Source: Yinghuangia elevatio
GTDB taxonomy: Bacteria > Actinomycetota > Actinomycetes > Streptomycetales > Streptomycetaceae
Length of the DNA stretch: 64,000 nucleotides
NCBI RefSeq assembly: GCF_040649515.1
Contig: NZ_JBEZFP010000002.1
Location: 62,001-126,000, forward strand
Direction of reading: 5' to 3'
The notes beneath the pieces were generated by a model. The model did no database searches, was not told the origin of the DNA, and saw only the letters and a list, made by a program, of their open reading frames with translations. The first letter of the stretch is position 1. Every line of letters starts with the position of its first letter. A program made the position numbers and the translations under genes. This document shows, piece after piece, positions 17,364 to 25,340 of this stretch.

Positions 17364-19420
17364 TGAATGCGGATCCCCAGATGAGTCAGGCTGGGTCACT
17401 CGACGACGTTATAGATCTCCTTTTCAATCCTCGCCACAACGCCGCAGGTAAGTTCCCCGACTGGTGCGCAGTGTTCCGCGACAGTGCCGTACGTGCTCGG
17501 CGCGCACCCGTGGTGCTGCCGCGCCTGTGGGAGACGTCGGACGAGTCCGCGTACTACGTCATCGCCCGACGGGCGAACGAGGCTGCCGTAGTGCGCGAAC
17601 TTCTCGTTGCTTTCGTCGGCCCGTCCATGGTGAAGACAGGCTATGACATCCCGGTCGCGCTGGACCACGGTGATGCGATTGAATCCGCAATTGCCGTCCA
17701 CTTCGGACCGTTGGGCACCTTTAGACTGCGTGCTCCGCGCGATAAGCGCAAGGCATTGCATGCAGCGCTGACGCGGATGCTGAATTTGGTGGAGAACAGT
17801 CCACAAAGGGCTTGGACGGCACCCAAGGCTTTGGGACGGCTACTGACGGACTTCGAGTCTGCCCTGGTGGGCGGTGCGCCTCAGGTGGCCGCGGATATTT
17901 TGGAACAAATAGGCCGACAGGGCGGGCTGTCGGTGGCCAACCTCAAACACCTGCAGATCAAGCGACTTGCGATAATGGGGCAGGCCGCCGAATTGCTTGC
18001 CCTGCCGGGACTTCGCGAGGTCCTACTGCAAGATCCTCCCCGCGTTGTGAAGGATATGGTACTCAGCGCCGTCCACGCGACCTGTATCGAGCCTGCGTTG
18101 GCTCAGGGGTCTTTGAGAATGGCTTGCGAGGCCCTTGCGCAGCCTCAGGTACCGATCGCAATTCTGGCAGAGGAAGATCCGACGCAGTTCGGTGATACGG
18201 CAGCAACGGCACTGCTGGTTGGTCTTCTGGCGCGCGGACAGGAAGAGGACTTGGCGCGCGGCATCAAGGCCCTGGACGCGGTGGAGCGGTCGTCGGCTGT
18301 GCCGCCAATTCTGGACCGCTTCCGCAGCCGTGTGGTCTCCCCGCGGTCAGCGGAAGCCGACGGCACAACGCAGGTCAGCGGCTCAGCTTTCCTGGTGACG
18401 GCAGACACGGCCGACAGCGCGGCGCCGTGGTGGCCCGAGTCTTGGAAAGAACTGCTCGCCGCCGTGGCCGAGGGAGACAAGGCCGCATTGCGGATCTGCC
18501 GGGACATGGAGGCCGCTGGCGGCATAGAGTTGCCGCTGTCAGCAGACGCCGCCGCAGATGCTGTCCTCGCCAATTTGCTGTCGGGGTTGAATGATTCAGG
18601 CTACGAGAACGTTTGGCGTCATGCGTTGTCACCGCTCTTGCAGGAAGTCGCCCGCAGCGGTCTTTCCTTGCCGCTGACGTTGGCGCAGATCACCACCAGC
18701 AGCATTGGACAGAGGCGTGACCCTGCGAACCTGGCCGTATTGGATCTGCTGCTGGAATTGTTCTTGCGCACCTCCCCATCCGCTGGCGACTATGATGAAT
18801 TCCTCGAGCATCTGACCATGCGTGTGCAGGAGTGGGTTGCCTCGGAGACGGCCAGCCAGGCATTGGACTTCGTCGACCGGTTGGCAGCCTTCGCGGCCCC
18901 GGACCAGCAGGTGCGTTCGCAGGCGGTGCTGGAATTGTTGGCTCCGTTGCACCGGCATGCCCATCGACTCGACAAGGCATCTCTAGCCTCGGCCTGCTCC
19001 TTGTCGCACGAATTGGAGTTGGGCCTTGACTGGCCAGTCTGGCAAGAGCCGAGCAACGACGTAGAGACGGTGACCATCCTGCCGGCTCACGTTCTCGTGT
19101 ACGGCATGGACAAGGGGGTGCTGGATCGGGTCCAACATTGGATGGCGGAGCAGTACCCCCAGGTGAAGCTGTCCCTGTCAGCGGACAAGGTCGGCTCCAC
19201 CCAACTGCGAGAGATCGCGCGTCACGCGGACTTTTGTGTGTTGATCACCCAGTGTGCAACCCATGCCGCTGCGAATTTCATCACTCAGCACGCACAGGCA
19301 GTGGTATATCCAAAGGGCGCCGGGTCGGTCTCCGTGGTGCGCGCAACGGTGGATGCTCTGCAACACCACTCCACCCAGTCCGCACCCGCGCAAGGCAGAA
19401 GGCGCGCGCGCAATGCGTGA
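17363..19420 (+). CDS. dpdD: DpdD, restriction-arm protein of unknown fold
   Basis: This 685-residue protein closes the plus-strand operon. The ATG at 17363 overlaps the dpdK stop by one base and is preceded by a GGGGGC stretch, so I prefer it to the GTG fifteen bases upstream. I see no catalytic motif. The middle is leucine/alanine-rich and looks like helical repeats. The last 120 residues look like an alternating strand/helix domain (pattern ILPAHVLVYGM, then HADFCVLITQCATHAA), which may be a small alpha/beta or TIR-like fold, but that is only a visual guess. Position after dpdK and size match DpdD, which is required for restriction in the Salmonella system. Confidence 0.78.
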   Translation: MNADPQMSQAGSLDDVIDLLFNPRHNAAGKFPDWCAVFRDSAVRARRAPVVLPRLWETSDESAYYVIARRANEAAVVRELLVAFVGPSMVKTGYDIPVALDHGDAIESAIAVHFGPLGTFRLRAPRDKRKALHAALTRMLNLVENSPQRAWTAPKALGRLLTDFESALVGGAPQVAADILEQIGRQGGLSVANLKHLQIKRLAIMGQAAELLALPGLREVLLQDPPRVVKDMVLSAVHATCIEPALAQGSLRMACEALAQPQVPIAILAEEDPTQFGDTAATALLVGLLARGQEEDLARGIKALDAVERSSAVPPILDRFRSRVVSPRSAEADGTTQVSGSAFLVTADTADSAAPWWPESWKELLAAVAEGDKAALRICRDMEAAGGIELPLSADAAADAVLANLLSGLNDSGYENVWRHALSPLLQEVARSGLSLPLTLAQITTSSIGQRRDPANLAVLDLLLELFLRTSPSAGDYDEFLEHLTMRVQEWVASETASQALDFVDRLAAFAAPDQQVRSQAVLELLAPLHRHAHRLDKASLASACSLSHELELGLDWPVWQEPSNDVETVTILPAHVLVYGMDKGVLDRVQHWMAEQYPQVKLSLSADKVGSTQLREIARHADFCVLITQCATHAAANFITQHAQAVVYPKGAGSVSVVRATVDALQHHSTQSAPAQGRRRARNA

Positions 19421-19491
19421 GTTCCGCGGTTCAGCCTCTCCTCGCACTTGGTGAAGAGGATGCCGGCCGCACTCACAGCGAATGCGCGACT

Positions 19492-19530
19492 AATGGGTGG
19501 CCGCACGCGAGTTCGCCGCGGCCACCCGTT
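19492..19530. terminator. Shared hairpin terminator between convergent dpd operons
   Basis: GGGTGGCCGC (19495-19504) pairs perfectly with GCGGCCACCC (19518-19527). The stem extends to 13 bp with a T-G wobble, and the loop is 13 bases. It lies 72 bases after the dpdD stop and directly after the dpdB stop on the other strand, so it can serve both convergent operons. There is no long T tract, as is common in actinomycetes. Confidence 0.7.
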
Positions 19531-19532
19531 CG

Positions 19533-20639
19533 CTAACGGCCGTTGGCAAAGGCAGTGAGCGGCTTCAGGTAGTCGTTGAGGAGCCGAAGATCGGATGGCG
19601 TGTTTTGGAGGCTGTTCCAGCGGCGTTCCTCGTCCGGGAAACGCCAGGTGCCTGACGTCCAGGCCACGTGCGGCACAAGGCCTTCAAGCGTTGCTCGTAC
19701 GTTTTCCCAGTCGACGTCCTCCACCGGTGCTTCCGCCGTGAGTCGGTCCATGACGAATCCCATCGCCTGGATGCCTGCACCATGTGTCAGCCGTGACTGG
19801 CGTGGTGGCAACTTCCAGGCGTCCGGGAAAGTCTCTTTGACCAAGTGCCAGTACATGTGGAGGTGCGCGACCATCCTGTCCAGGTCGCCGGTGCCGTCAG
19901 CGTTGCGGTACTGATACAGCGCGCCCTCGTAGAGGCTGTGTTCCAGCATCTTGAGCACGGTGTTGTCCTTGATGTTGCCGTCCGGCGATGTCGGACTCTG
20001 CACCCTGCCGAAGAACGCACTGTTGCCATCAGTGTTGAGCTGAGTCATCAAGCGGGCCGGGAGCTGGCGACGGGCGTAGGCGGGCGGCAATTGGCCTGCC
20101 GTGTCAGGCAGCAGCTCGTGCACGAGTCCCTTAGGCAGTGGCTTCGTCGAGTTGACCAGGATGAACTGTGATCGTTGCTCCTCCTGACCATCGGCGATGA
20201 AGCCCACGGCTGCCACCGGGAACTCTGCGAGATCGGCATCTCTGATGGCGGCGCTACGCTGTTGGCCATCGACCAGCCACGCGGGTTTGTCATCCTCGGA
20301 CAGTGACTCGTCAACGGGGATATGCAAGACCCCAGGGACGGAGTACCCGATGCCCTTAGTGCCGCCCATCGGGACGAACTCCACTCGCTGGTCGAAGGCG
20401 AGTACCAATGCATTAGGGAGCATCGCCCCGTCGGACTCCAGGTACCGGCGGATTGATCGGATGTGGCTCAGGACTTCCGGTCGCTGGTATCCCTGCAATT
20501 GCCGCTCGTCATCGCGACGGATCCGCGAGACGGCGGTGAAGTCGTGCAACTTCTTGCCATCGACAGCAAAGCAGTAGATCTTCTTACTGCCTTGCCGCAC
20601 TTCGATGGCGGGAAGCTGCAAGGTGTAGCGATCGGCCAC
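19533..20639 (-). CDS. dpdB: DpdB, DGQQR-type ParB/DndB-like protein
   Basis: This 368-residue protein contains the DGQQRS motif (about 124-129) that defines the DndB/DGQHR group. It also has the flanking patterns LQGYQRPE (near 49), ELLPDT and GIQAMGFVMDR (near 295). In Salmonella, DpdB works with the transglycosylase DpdA to exchange guanine for preQ0 in DNA and is reported to have ATPase activity. It is dispensable in some other clusters. The gene is the last of the minus-strand modification operon, 42 bases after dpdA. A second, diverged full-length copy lies upstream of dpdA (21899-23041). Without dnd sulfur-transfer genes nearby, a phosphorothioation role is unlikely. Confidence 0.85.
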   Translation of the reverse strand: MADRYTLQLPAIEVRQGSKKIYCFAVDGKKLHDFTAVSRIRRDDERQLQGYQRPEVLSHIRSIRRYLESDGAMLPNALVLAFDQRVEFVPMGGTKGIGYSVPGVLHIPVDESLSEDDKPAWLVDGQQRSAAIRDADLAEFPVAAVGFIADGQEEQRSQFILVNSTKPLPKGLVHELLPDTAGQLPPAYARRQLPARLMTQLNTDGNSAFFGRVQSPTSPDGNIKDNTVLKMLEHSLYEGALYQYRNADGTGDLDRMVAHLHMYWHLVKETFPDAWKLPPRQSRLTHGAGIQAMGFVMDRLTAEAPVEDVDWENVRATLEGLVPHVAWTSGTWRFPDEERRWNSLQNTPSDLRLLNDYLKPLTAFANGR

Positions 20640-20681
20640 ATCGGCTCCTGAATTGAGATCTTACGTGGATGGAGTCGAGGA

Positions 20682-21902
20682 TTATGCGAATCGCAGCGCG
20701 CGCATTTTTGCCTCGAGTACGGTCATATTGTGGAAACCGCGACGCTTGTTTCTCTCGGTTCCTCGGAATACCAAGATCTCAATACCTATTTCCTTGCATA
20801 GAAGGCATGGGCATTTCTCCCAAGGCCGGTCGGCCAGAGCCTCTTCGTAATTGGATAGATACTTCTTTCTCTTTGTCTCGTCGACAAGAGAGAGATAGGC
20901 ATCCAACGCCGCGATTGTTTCGGTTAGCGACAGCCCTCTTTTGTCGTAAGCGCGAAGGGCTTGCAGACACTCTCGCTCGGCCTTGATTGCAGCTGCCTGT
21001 GAAACTGCACCTGCCAGGATGAGCCGCTTGAGCGCCGGGTTTCCATCAACCTGAGGGACGCGAATGGCAGTATATGTGCGCTCGGGGGTGTGATAGTTAT
21101 TGCGCTCGTCCATAAAGGACTGGCGGAAGGCGGAGGTGCTGTCAAAACTAGAGACACCACGCTCGAAGAATTCCTCCATGTGGCTGATGCGCGTAATGCC
21201 CAGGAGGTGAAAATGGGTGCTCTCGCGGCGCACTTCGTTGATCTTGTCAAGACATGCGAGAATCTCGGGGGTTTTAAGGGGAACCATCCCTCCGAGCGCG
21301 ATTCGCGTATAGCCCATTTCCTGTAGACGGGCCACGCTGTCGGCGTAGCTCGCAGGGCTCCATCCCTGAGCAGCGCCGAGCGGCTGGAGTTTGCTGCCGC
21401 GGGATTGGATGGTTTCGAGGAACTTTTCAGCAAGATCGAGCGAGATATGGCGTCGCTTAACCCACGCCGGATCGACATCAGCTTCGGATGCTTCAGGTGC
21501 GTAGCCGAAGATCACGTGGTCAATACTTACGCCCTCGTCAAACTGGCACCCTTCGTAGAAGTCAAGGACCTCGTCGACAGAGTAGGGCGGGATCTCCTCG
21601 TCGATGTAATTGAACGCCCCACAGTCGCCGAGGCTGGTCATCTCTTGGGGAAGTCTGAAGAATCGTCGGACCCCTAGTCGGTAGAGGCGCTCTCGTTGTG
21701 GCGTGCTGTACTTGCCGGCTCCCTTTGTGGAGCCATCGACGATTGCCTTGCTGACCAGTATCCCTTCGTAAGGCGCAGGGGTGACAGCCTGGTGTGCGTA
21801 GAGGTCGTCGCGTTGCCGGACGCGGAAAGGAGAGTATTCGTCGTTCGGGAAGTCGTATGTTGGACTGATTTGGTCCTGACTGTCCGGAAAGTAGAACTTC
21901 AC
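20682..21902 (-). CDS. dpdA: DpdA, DNA-guanine transglycosylase inserting preQ0
   Basis: This 406-residue member of the tRNA-guanine transglycosylase superfamily keeps the family landmarks. LGDCGAFNYI (near residue 91) corresponds to the TGT segment with the catalytic/base-binding aspartate. IALGGMVPLK matches the substrate-binding GG loop. CPCLLC followed by a histidine about 22 residues later (RRGFHN) is the zinc site near the C-terminus. DpdA proteins act on DNA, replacing guanine with 7-cyano-7-deazaguanine. The GTG start forms a GTGA overlap with the upstream dpdB2. The gene is visibly less GC-rich than its neighbours, suggesting a separate transfer history. Together with the dpd genes around it, the identification as DpdA rather than a tRNA enzyme is secure. 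Confidence 0.92.
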   Translation of the reverse strand: MKFYFPDSQDQISPTYDFPNDEYSPFRVRQRDDLYAHQAVTPAPYEGILVSKAIVDGSTKGAGKYSTPQRERLYRLGVRRFFRLPQEMTSLGDCGAFNYIDEEIPPYSVDEVLDFYEGCQFDEGVSIDHVIFGYAPEASEADVDPAWVKRRHISLDLAEKFLETIQSRGSKLQPLGAAQGWSPASYADSVARLQEMGYTRIALGGMVPLKTPEILACLDKINEVRRESTHFHLLGITRISHMEEFFERGVSSFDSTSAFRQSFMDERNNYHTPERTYTAIRVPQVDGNPALKRLILAGAVSQAAAIKAERECLQALRAYDKRGLSLTETIAALDAYLSLVDETKRKKYLSNYEEALADRPWEKCPCLLCKEIGIEILVFRGTERNKRRGFHNMTVLEAKMRALRFA

Positions 21903-23041
21903 GACGTACTCTTCCTTGACTGAAGATAGATACGGATCAAGACGTTTGATAGCAAGTTGATGTGCCGCCCTGTGTTCTCTAGTTCATTCCAAGGCAAGTT
22001 GAGTCCGTTCCAGCGGCCCTTCGTCCAGTGGCAATGGGGGGCGACGATCGCCAACTCACCCATTGTTATTTCGTAGGCATCTTTAGAGTTCGGCTCGGTG
22101 GTCTCGAGGACTCGGTCCATGAGCCGATCCATGAGTCGCCCCATGGAGCGGATTCCTACCCCGTGCATGAGACGACTCTTTGTAGGGGGCAGCCCCCATG
22201 CCCCGGGGAAGGTGTCGCGCACTGCCGTCCAGTAGGTGACGAGAATGCTGCGCATGGTGTCAGTGTCAGTCGTGCCGTCGGAGAGATTCTTGTAGGGGAA
22301 GAGGACGCCCGATGGTGTCAGCGATTGTTCGATCGCGGCAACGAGGCTATTGTCTGCCACGACGGCATGAGTGTTCTTTTCTGTCGTGCTGGAAGCCCGC
22401 TTAATCAATCCCTTGAAAGGTGAATCAGGATCTTGATTAAGGGCATTGACCAAAATCGATGGAAGTTTGCGTGCGGATAGTCTGGTGGGGAGTTTGGTAT
22501 TTACTTCCGGCAGGAGTTCCGTCACCAGATCGCGGGGGAGTGGCGACACCGTGTTGACACGCAGGAACTGGTCACGCTGGATCTCGACGTCTTCGGCGAC
22601 GAAGCCAGCGACGGTGATAGGCAGTTTGGAGTGGCGGGTCCGTGCGAGTGCGAGGCTCCGTTGCTGCCCATCAACGATCAAGGCCGGTCGCGGCGCGTTA
22701 GGTGAATCAGGCAGCGGAATCTCCAGGGTTCCAATGGTTGCGAGGCCGTCGGTGCTGTTCGGTCCTCGGCTTCCACGGAAGCGCACCGTGGACGGAAGGG
22801 CAAGGATTAGTCCATTGGGAAACAGGACGTCGCCGCCGTCGAGGTACTCAAGGATCTGCTTCACATGCTGCCGTTTCTCGGGCCGCTGGTAACCCAAGAG
22901 CTTCCCGGCCTCGTCTCTGGAGATACGCGCCACATCGGCGACGCGATCGATTTCTCCAGCCTCGAGGGCGAAGATGTAGAGGGGAATGTTCGGATTTTGT
23001 TCAATCCGAAGAGCCCTGCGCCTAATGATCCTCTCTGTCAT
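21899..23041 (-). CDS. Second DpdB paralogue (DGQQR motif)
   Basis: This 380-residue protein shares with the DpdB at 19533-20639 the ordered landmarks LLGYQRPE, VDGQQRSLAL, RDLVTELLPE, LPPTKSRLMHG and SMGRLMDR. The two align along their whole length but differ at most positions. The chosen ATG gives an ATGA overlap with the end of dpdC; longer versions of this frame run inside dpdC and are unlikely. It lies between dpdC and dpdA, where a single DpdB would be expected, so it may be the canonical partner of DpdA and the other copy the extra one. I leave the symbol blank for that reason. Codon use is less GC-rich than in the plus-strand dpd genes. Confidence 0.82.
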   Translation of the reverse strand: MTERIIRRRALRIEQNPNIPLYIFALEAGEIDRVADVARISRDEAGKLLGYQRPEKRQHVKQILEYLDGGDVLFPNGLILALPSTVRFRGSRGPNSTDGLATIGTLEIPLPDSPNAPRPALIVDGQQRSLALARTRHSKLPITVAGFVAEDVEIQRDQFLRVNTVSPLPRDLVTELLPEVNTKLPTRLSARKLPSILVNALNQDPDSPFKGLIKRASSTTEKNTHAVVADNSLVAAIEQSLTPSGVLFPYKNLSDGTTDTDTMRSILVTYWTAVRDTFPGAWGLPPTKSRLMHGVGIRSMGRLMDRLMDRVLETTEPNSKDAYEITMGELAIVAPHCHWTKGRWNGLNLPWNELENTGRHINLLSNVLIRIYLQSRKSTS

Positions 23042-23952
23042 TGTTTCCCTACCGTCTGTGCGAACAGGTTGGCAAACCTGCTCTGTTCGCAAGCCTGGCC
23101 GCCGTCGCGCAAGGTACGCAGGAGTCGTGTGCGCGAGATACCGGGTGTCCGCTTGGTTTCTCGTGTGATGAACGCGATGACCTCTTGGTCGGTCATCGGA
23201 CGTCGGTCGTATCGCTCCTGCGCTTCGACGTGTGCGGACCACTTATCCCACAAGGACTGACCTTCGGGCGAGATAAGTGATCCCTCCTGGCAATGCTTCA
23301 GCCATGACGCGGCCATGCGGACGTTGAGACTGGTCAAGGTACCGCCCAGTGCACGCCGCAGCCCGGCGTTGGACGGGATGCGTTGGATGCCTGGAATGTC
23401 CGCCATCCCGCCGACGAGCAGCGCCTCGCTGCCCACTCCCCCGAGAGTGAGCAGTTCCGCCTCCATGGCGCTTGCGTAGACCTCAGACAGGACCGCCAGG
23501 ACTGCTCCTCGGCGACCGAGTTCTTGCAGCGTGGTACGACCGCTGCCAGCTTGCAGGTGACTCCACCAATCAGCATTCTCGGTGGCCGACGTCGCGACTG
23601 AGTCGGCGTGCCGCGTGCTGAACGTGGCCGCATAGGAGGGCGCCGAATACTCCGCCGGCTCGACTGGCTGTAGCCCCAACCCTGCAGACGCAACCCAGAG
23701 CCGGGGGGCAAAGCCGGCGTTGGTCGCTGCTCCGACGAGGCCGCATGCTTGGGTCCAATGGTCGCCGCAGTAGAGGTTCGCCAGAGATCGAACCACCGTC
23801 TGGTCTTGCGACGCGACTGATCGGATGCGCTCCTGCCAGTCCGTGGCGCGTTGCTTCACGCTGCCCTCGGGCAGAGACCTGGCACGCAGAGTCTCGTTCG
23901 GCGCGTCGACCTTGCGATCGGTGCAGGTGACCACCAACGATAGTTCTCTCAA
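23038..23952 (-). CDS. dpdC: DpdC, candidate preQ0-DNA to amido-deazaguanine converting enzyme
   Basis: This 304-residue protein begins with a strand-like segment VVTCTDRK and continues with YCGDHW (near 62) and LWVASAGLGLQP (about 84-95). That pattern resembles the small YaaA/DUF6884-type proteins that share a cysteine-containing first strand. In Salmonella Montevideo, DpdC is needed to convert deoxy-preQ0 in DNA into the 7-amido form, and this is the only gene in the island that fits it. It is first in the minus-strand operon. The furthest upstream start is a TTG at 23952, preceded by GGGAG; the real start could be slightly downstream. The assignment is by context plus the N-terminal motif and is less certain than for DpdA. 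Confidence 0.7.
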   Translation of the reverse strand: MRELSLVVTCTDRKVDAPNETLRARSLPEGSVKQRATDWQERIRSVASQDQTVVRSLANLYCGDHWTQACGLVGAATNAGFAPRLWVASAGLGLQPVEPAEYSAPSYAATFSTRHADSVATSATENADWWSHLQAGSGRTTLQELGRRGAVLAVLSEVYASAMEAELLTLGGVGSEALLVGGMADIPGIQRIPSNAGLRRALGGTLTSLNVRMAASWLKHCQEGSLISPEGQSLWDKWSAHVEAQERYDRRPMTDQEVIAFITRETKRTPGISRTRLLRTLRDGGQACEQSRFANLFAQTVGKQ

Positions 23953-24062
23953 GGTAGTTCGACTCCCGACACCAATAACTGTTGCTCTGCTGTGGTTACT
24001 GTACCCGCAAGTTTTGGCGCTAGGCTGCAGGCTTGCAAAGACGGCAAACTAGGGAGTGAGGC
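23953..24062. promoter_or_regulatory. Divergent promoter region between dpdC and queC
   Basis: The 110-bp gap separates the start codons of the minus-strand modification operon and the plus-strand preQ0 operon, so it must contain promoters for both. The queC ribosome binding site (AGGGAG) is at 24051-24056. Just upstream are a TTGC/GCAA inverted repeat (24033-24036 and 24044-24047) and two CTAG tetramers (24020-24023 and 24049-24052). The second CTAG overlaps the ribosome binding site. Confidence 0.55.
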
Positions 24063-24758
24063 ATGGGACGTCCCGCGATCGTTCTGTTGAGTGGCGGCCT
24101 GGACTCGACCACGGTCTTGGCCATCGCCAAGGATCAGGGCTACACGCCGTACGCGCTCAGCTTCCGCTACGGGCAGCGGCACAGCATCGAGCTCGAGGCC
24201 GCAAAGCGCGTAGCTGAGGAGCAAGGCGTGGCACGGCACGTCGTCGTTGATATCGATCTTCGAGTCTTCGGTGGGTCCGCTCTGACCTCGGACATCGAGG
24301 TCCCCAAGCACGACTCCCTGGACGACACGGGTGACGGAGGTGTGCCGATCACGTACGTTCCGGCGCGCAACACGATCTTCCTGTCGTTCGCCCTCGCCTA
24401 CGCGGAGACAGTCAACGCGAGCGACATCTTCACCGGCGTAACGGCAGTCGACTACAGCGGTTACCCCGACTGCCGTCCCGAGTACATGGACGCCTACGCC
24501 CGCATGGCCAACCTTGCGACCCGTGCCGGCGTCGAAGGCACACAAGAGTTGAAGCTCCACTCCCCGCTCATCGCCATGTCGAAGGCTGACATCGTGCGCG
24601 AGGGCCTTCGCCTCGGCGTCGACTACTCGCTCACATCTAGCTGCTACGACCCGGACGAGCAGGGACGCGCTTGCGGCCACTGCGAGACCTGCTTGCTGCG
24701 CCTCAAGGGCTTCGCCGAGGCGGGAGTGACCGACCCCGTGCAGTACCAGGGCATGTGA
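24063..24758 (+). CDS. queC: QueC, 7-cyano-7-deazaguanine (preQ0) synthase
   Basis: This 231-residue enzyme converts 7-carboxy-7-deazaguanine to preQ0 using ATP and ammonia. The N-terminal PP-loop SGGLDSTT (residues 10-17) binds ATP. The C-terminal zinc site SCYDPDEQ...CGHCETC (about 201-218) has the four cysteines typical of QueC. The length is normal for the family. The start ATG 24063 has AGGGAG seven bases upstream. Because preQ0 is the base that DpdA inserts, QueC here serves DNA modification. No QueF or tRNA-type TGT is present in the window. Confidence 0.93.
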   Translation: MGRPAIVLLSGGLDSTTVLAIAKDQGYTPYALSFRYGQRHSIELEAAKRVAEEQGVARHVVVDIDLRVFGGSALTSDIEVPKHDSLDDTGDGGVPITYVPARNTIFLSFALAYAETVNASDIFTGVTAVDYSGYPDCRPEYMDAYARMANLATRAGVEGTQELKLHSPLIAMSKADIVREGLRLGVDYSLTSSCYDPDEQGRACGHCETCLLRLKGFAEAGVTDPVQYQGM

Positions 24759-24760
24759 CG

Positions 24761-24982
24761 ATGACCGATCTGGTCAAAGAGATCTCCTGCACCTTGCAAC
24801 GAGACCCCCAACCGGGCGGTGATGCAGCGCAGTTCGAGGACTTGGATTTCCACTCCTTCCGTCTTCAGCCTGCAGACGGTCCGGCTGCGGAGACCAACAC
24901 TGAGGCGACCGTCGAGTACTGCATCAAGAACCCGCGCTGGATCTTCTCTCTTCAGACGCACAAGTATCTGGGAATTCAGTAA
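24761..24982 (+). CDS. QueE remnant lacking the radical SAM core (internal deletion)
   Basis: This intact 73-codon frame sits two bases after queC and overlaps queD by one base. Its first 25 residues (MTDLVKEISCTLQ...) match the usual N-terminus of the common bacterial QueE type (V-K-E-I-F-Y-T-L-Q-G-E-G). Its last 45 match that protein's C-terminus (LQPADGPAAETNTEA, then CIKNPRWIFSLQTHKYLGIQ). Everything between, including the CxxxCxxC cluster that binds the [4Fe-4S] centre and the GGEP motif, is missing. It therefore cannot be a working 7-carboxy-7-deazaguanine synthase. The frame is kept and the overlaps with its neighbours are kept, so either the deletion is recent or the small protein has another role. 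A complete QueE of a different type is encoded at 26644-27396. Confidence 0.75.
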   Translation: MTDLVKEISCTLQRDPQPGGDAAQFEDLDFHSFRLQPADGPAAETNTEATVEYCIKNPRWIFSLQTHKYLGIQ

Positions 24983-25338
24983 TGGAAATCTTTCGCGAGT
25001 TCTGCTTCGAGGCTGCGCATCGGCTGCCCAACGTCCCGGAGGGACACAAGTGCGCTCGGCTTCATGGGCACTCGTACAGGGTCATCGTGCACGTTGAAGC
25101 CCCGGTAGATCCTGACGCCGGGTGGGTCATGGACTTCGGGGACGTGAAACGGGTCTTCCGCCCCATCGAGGACCAACTCGACCATTACTACTTGAACGAG
25201 ATCCCGGGCCTCGAGAACCCAACGAGCGAGATCCTGGCTCAATGGATCTGGACACGACTGCAGCCGGACCTCCCGGCCCTGTCCGCGGTGACCGTTCGCG
25301 AAACGTGCACGTCAGGCTGCACCTACCGAGGCATGTAG
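24982..25338 (+). CDS. queD: QueD, 6-carboxy-5,6,7,8-tetrahydropterin synthase
   Basis: This 118-residue enzyme converts dihydroneopterin triphosphate to 6-carboxytetrahydropterin. The zinc-binding histidines are in FEAAHRL and HGHSY, and the catalytic cysteine is in GHKCARLHG. DHYYLNEI and ENPTSE are further family signatures. It overlaps the QueE remnant by one base (TAATG) and is followed two bases later by folE2, so the genes are co-transcribed. Confidence 0.93.
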   Translation: MEIFREFCFEAAHRLPNVPEGHKCARLHGHSYRVIVHVEAPVDPDAGWVMDFGDVKRVFRPIEDQLDHYYLNEIPGLENPTSEILAQWIWTRLQPDLPALSAVTVRETCTSGCTYRGM

Positions 25339-25340
25339 GC

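Noticed and set aside
19533..23041. Phosphorothioation (Dnd) system suggested by the DGQQR proteins
   Set aside because: No dndA/C/D/E-type genes are present, while DpdA and the other dpd genes explain both proteins.
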